Of a stretch of DNA of 6,717 nucleotides, positions 5,408-6,717 are shown one piece after another (the stretch's first letter is position 1; each line of letters opens with the position of its first letter). This DNA is from an uncultured Collinsella sp. (GTDB lineage: Bacteria; Actinomycetota; Coriobacteriia; Coriobacteriales; Coriobacteriaceae), in NCBI GenBank assembly GCA_905211615.1, contig CAJMBB010000104.1, forward strand, positions 1-6,717, given 5' to 3'. The position numbers were made by a program, and so were the translations under genes. Below the pieces are notes generated by a model, which was not told the origin of the DNA, did no database searches, and saw only the letters and a program-made list of their open reading frames with translations.

Positions 5408-6717
5408 ATGTTTACTCCGCTTATCACTCATGATCTGGACGGCGCCGCGCTGGCGGCACCCGTTGATGCCGCACGCCGTAATGGCGCTGCATACAAGACG
5501 CGCACGATCGACGACCTTTGCATTAAGGATGACCGCCTGCGTGCCGCCATCGAGGGCACGGGGCACCTGCTGTTCGACGGCGGCATGGGTACCATGTTGC
5601 AGGCCGCCGGCATGAAGGCAGGCGCCCTGCCCGAGTTGCTCAATTTTGAGGAACCCCAGGTCATTACCGATATTCAACGTCAGTACGTCGAGGCCGGCTG
5701 TGACGTGATCACCGCCAACACCTTTGGCGCCAACGCCCACAAGCTCGACGGTGCCGCCACCGTGGCAGACGTCTTTGCCGCGGCAGTCACCTGCGCCCGC
5801 GCGGCCGGCGCCCGCTACGTCGCCGGCGACATCGGCCCCATCGGTGCCCTGCTGCGTCCCCTGGGCACCCTCAGCTTTGACGAGGCCTACGACCTCTTTG
5901 CCGAGGAGGTGCGCGCCGGCGTCGCTGTGGGCGTCGACCTCTTTATTATCGAGACCATGACCGACCTGGCCGAGATCAAGGCGGCAGTCCTCGCCTGCCG
6001 CGAGAACTCCGACTTGCCCGTCTTTGCCACCATGACCTTTGAGGAAGACGGCCGCACCTTCTTGGGCACGAGCCCCGAGGTCGCCGCCATCACCCTCGAC
6101 GCCATCGGTGCCGACGTCCTGGGCATCAACTGCAGCCAGGGCCCAGCCGAGCTCCGAGGGCTCGCTGCACGTATGCTCACCGTTACCGACAAGCCCGTTA
6201 TGGTGCAGGCCAATGCGGGACTGCCCCGCGTGGACGATGACGGCAATACCGTCTTTGATATCCAGGCACCCGAGTACGCCGAGGCCGTCGCCGGCATGAT
6301 TGAGGACGGCGTGAGCGTCGTCGGCGGATGCTGCGGCACCACGCCCACGCACATGGCGGCACTTCGCACCCTCATCGACAACCACACGCCCAGCCCGCGT
6401 CACCGCAAGCCCAGCATGTCGGTCACGAGCGCCCAGACGGTCGTGGACCTCCCCCGCGACGGCCACAAGATCGCCGTCATCGGCGAGCGCATCAACCCCA
6501 CCGGCAAGAAGCGTCTGCAGCAGGCTCTGCGCGACGGCGACCTGGACTACGTCGTAAGCCAGGGCATCAGCCAGCAAGAGCAGGGCGCCGACATCCTGGA
6601 CGTCAACGTGGGCCTGCCCGAAATCGACGAGGTCAAGGTCATCCAGCAAGCGACCGAGCAGCTCCAAGGCTCCACGCTGCTGCCGCTGCAGATCGACTCC
6701 ACCGACCCCGCCGCCGT
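5408..6717 (+). CDS. metH: Cobalamin-dependent methionine synthase, 5' part
   Basis: An open frame runs from 5408 off the window edge (436 complete codons, no stop). The product transfers the methyl group of 5-methyl-THF via cobalamin to homocysteine. The homocysteine-binding barrel spans about residues 52-325. It begins LLFDGGMGTMLQ (54-65), continues with ITANTFGAN (101-109), and has the three zinc-ligand cysteines C242 (GINCSQG) and C308/C309 (VGGCCGTTP). The pterin-binding domain starts near 354 (KIAVIGERINPTGKKRL) with GADILDVNVG (393-402) and LQIDST (427-432), and is cut in mid-domain. Cobalamin-binding domains should lie beyond the window. The first ~50 residues precede the usual MetH start and resemble nothing I recognise. 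The AGGAG site 6 nt upstream nevertheless supports this start. It is the third gene of the metF operon. Confidence 0.95.
   Translation, partial: MFTPLITHDLDGAALAAPVDAARRNGAAYKTRTIDDLCIKDDRLRAAIEGTGHLLFDGGMGTMLQAAGMKAGALPELLNFEEPQVITDIQRQYVEAGCDVITANTFGANAHKLDGAATVADVFAAAVTCARAAGARYVAGDIGPIGALLRPLGTLSFDEAYDLFAEEVRAGVAVGVDLFIIETMTDLAEIKAAVLACRENSDLPVFATMTFEEDGRTFLGTSPEVAAITLDAIGADVLGINCSQGPAELRGLAARMLTVTDKPVMVQANAGLPRVDDDGNTVFDIQAPEYAEAVAGMIEDGVSVVGGCCGTTPTHMAALRTLIDNHTPSPRHRKPSMSVTSAQTVVDLPRDGHKIAVIGERINPTGKKRLQQALRDGDLDYVVSQGISQQEQGADILDVNVGLPEIDEVKVIQQATEQLQGSTLLPLQIDSTDPAA

Noticed and set aside
4799..6667. A 622-codon open frame on the minus strand opposite the activation gene and metH
   Set aside because: Same codon-bias effect. 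The product is Ala/Gly/Val/Asp-rich without motifs, and the plus strand encodes recognisable enzymes with ribosome-binding sites.
1..6717. CRISPR array
   Set aside because: No regularly spaced direct repeats were found; the repeats present are inverted and not serial.

Overview
The window looks like chromosomal DNA of a GC-rich, gut-type actinobacterium, most likely Coriobacteriia and probably Collinsella or a close relative. This rests on codon use strongly biased to G/C at third positions, a type III glutamine synthetase, a split methionine synthase, an IS200-type element, and a small AT-richer repeat of a kind I associate with Collinsella intergenic regions. The genus is an inference, not a proof.

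Layout. Bases 1-550 hold no convincing gene. They carry a string of short hairpins (1-130), a MITE-like element with ~38-bp imperfect terminal inverted repeats (131-358), and the right-end structures of an insertion sequence. An IS200/IS605-type element follows, with one HUH/Y1 transposase gene on the minus strand (552-1010). Near-matching GGGTGGTTT hairpins lie near both ends, and the transposase leader can fold so that it hides its own Shine-Dalgarno sequence. A strong rho-independent terminator (1162-1198) ends the next minus-strand gene, a complete type III glutamine synthetase (1227-3314).

The 423-bp divergent intergenic region (3315-3737) contains an operator-like palindrome over a weak candidate glnN promoter, a striking 76-nt near-perfect palindrome (3526-3601), and a candidate metF -10 element beside a small inverted repeat. 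From 3738 to the window end runs a tightly packed plus-strand operon: metF (5,10-methylenetetrahydrofolate reductase), a stand-alone methionine synthase reactivation-domain protein whose start overlaps the metF stop by one base, and metH (cobalamin-dependent methionine synthase, cut by the window edge).

Functionally the operon is a methionine-regeneration module. MetF makes 5-methyl-THF, MetH moves the methyl group through cobalamin to homocysteine, and the separate activation protein presumably serves reductive methylation of oxidised cobalamin. The divergent glutamine synthetase assimilates ammonium. No new enzymatic system is evident. The most unusual signals are non-coding: the 76-nt palindrome, the MITE-like repeat with short open frames on both strands, and the IS leader that sequesters its ribosome-binding site.
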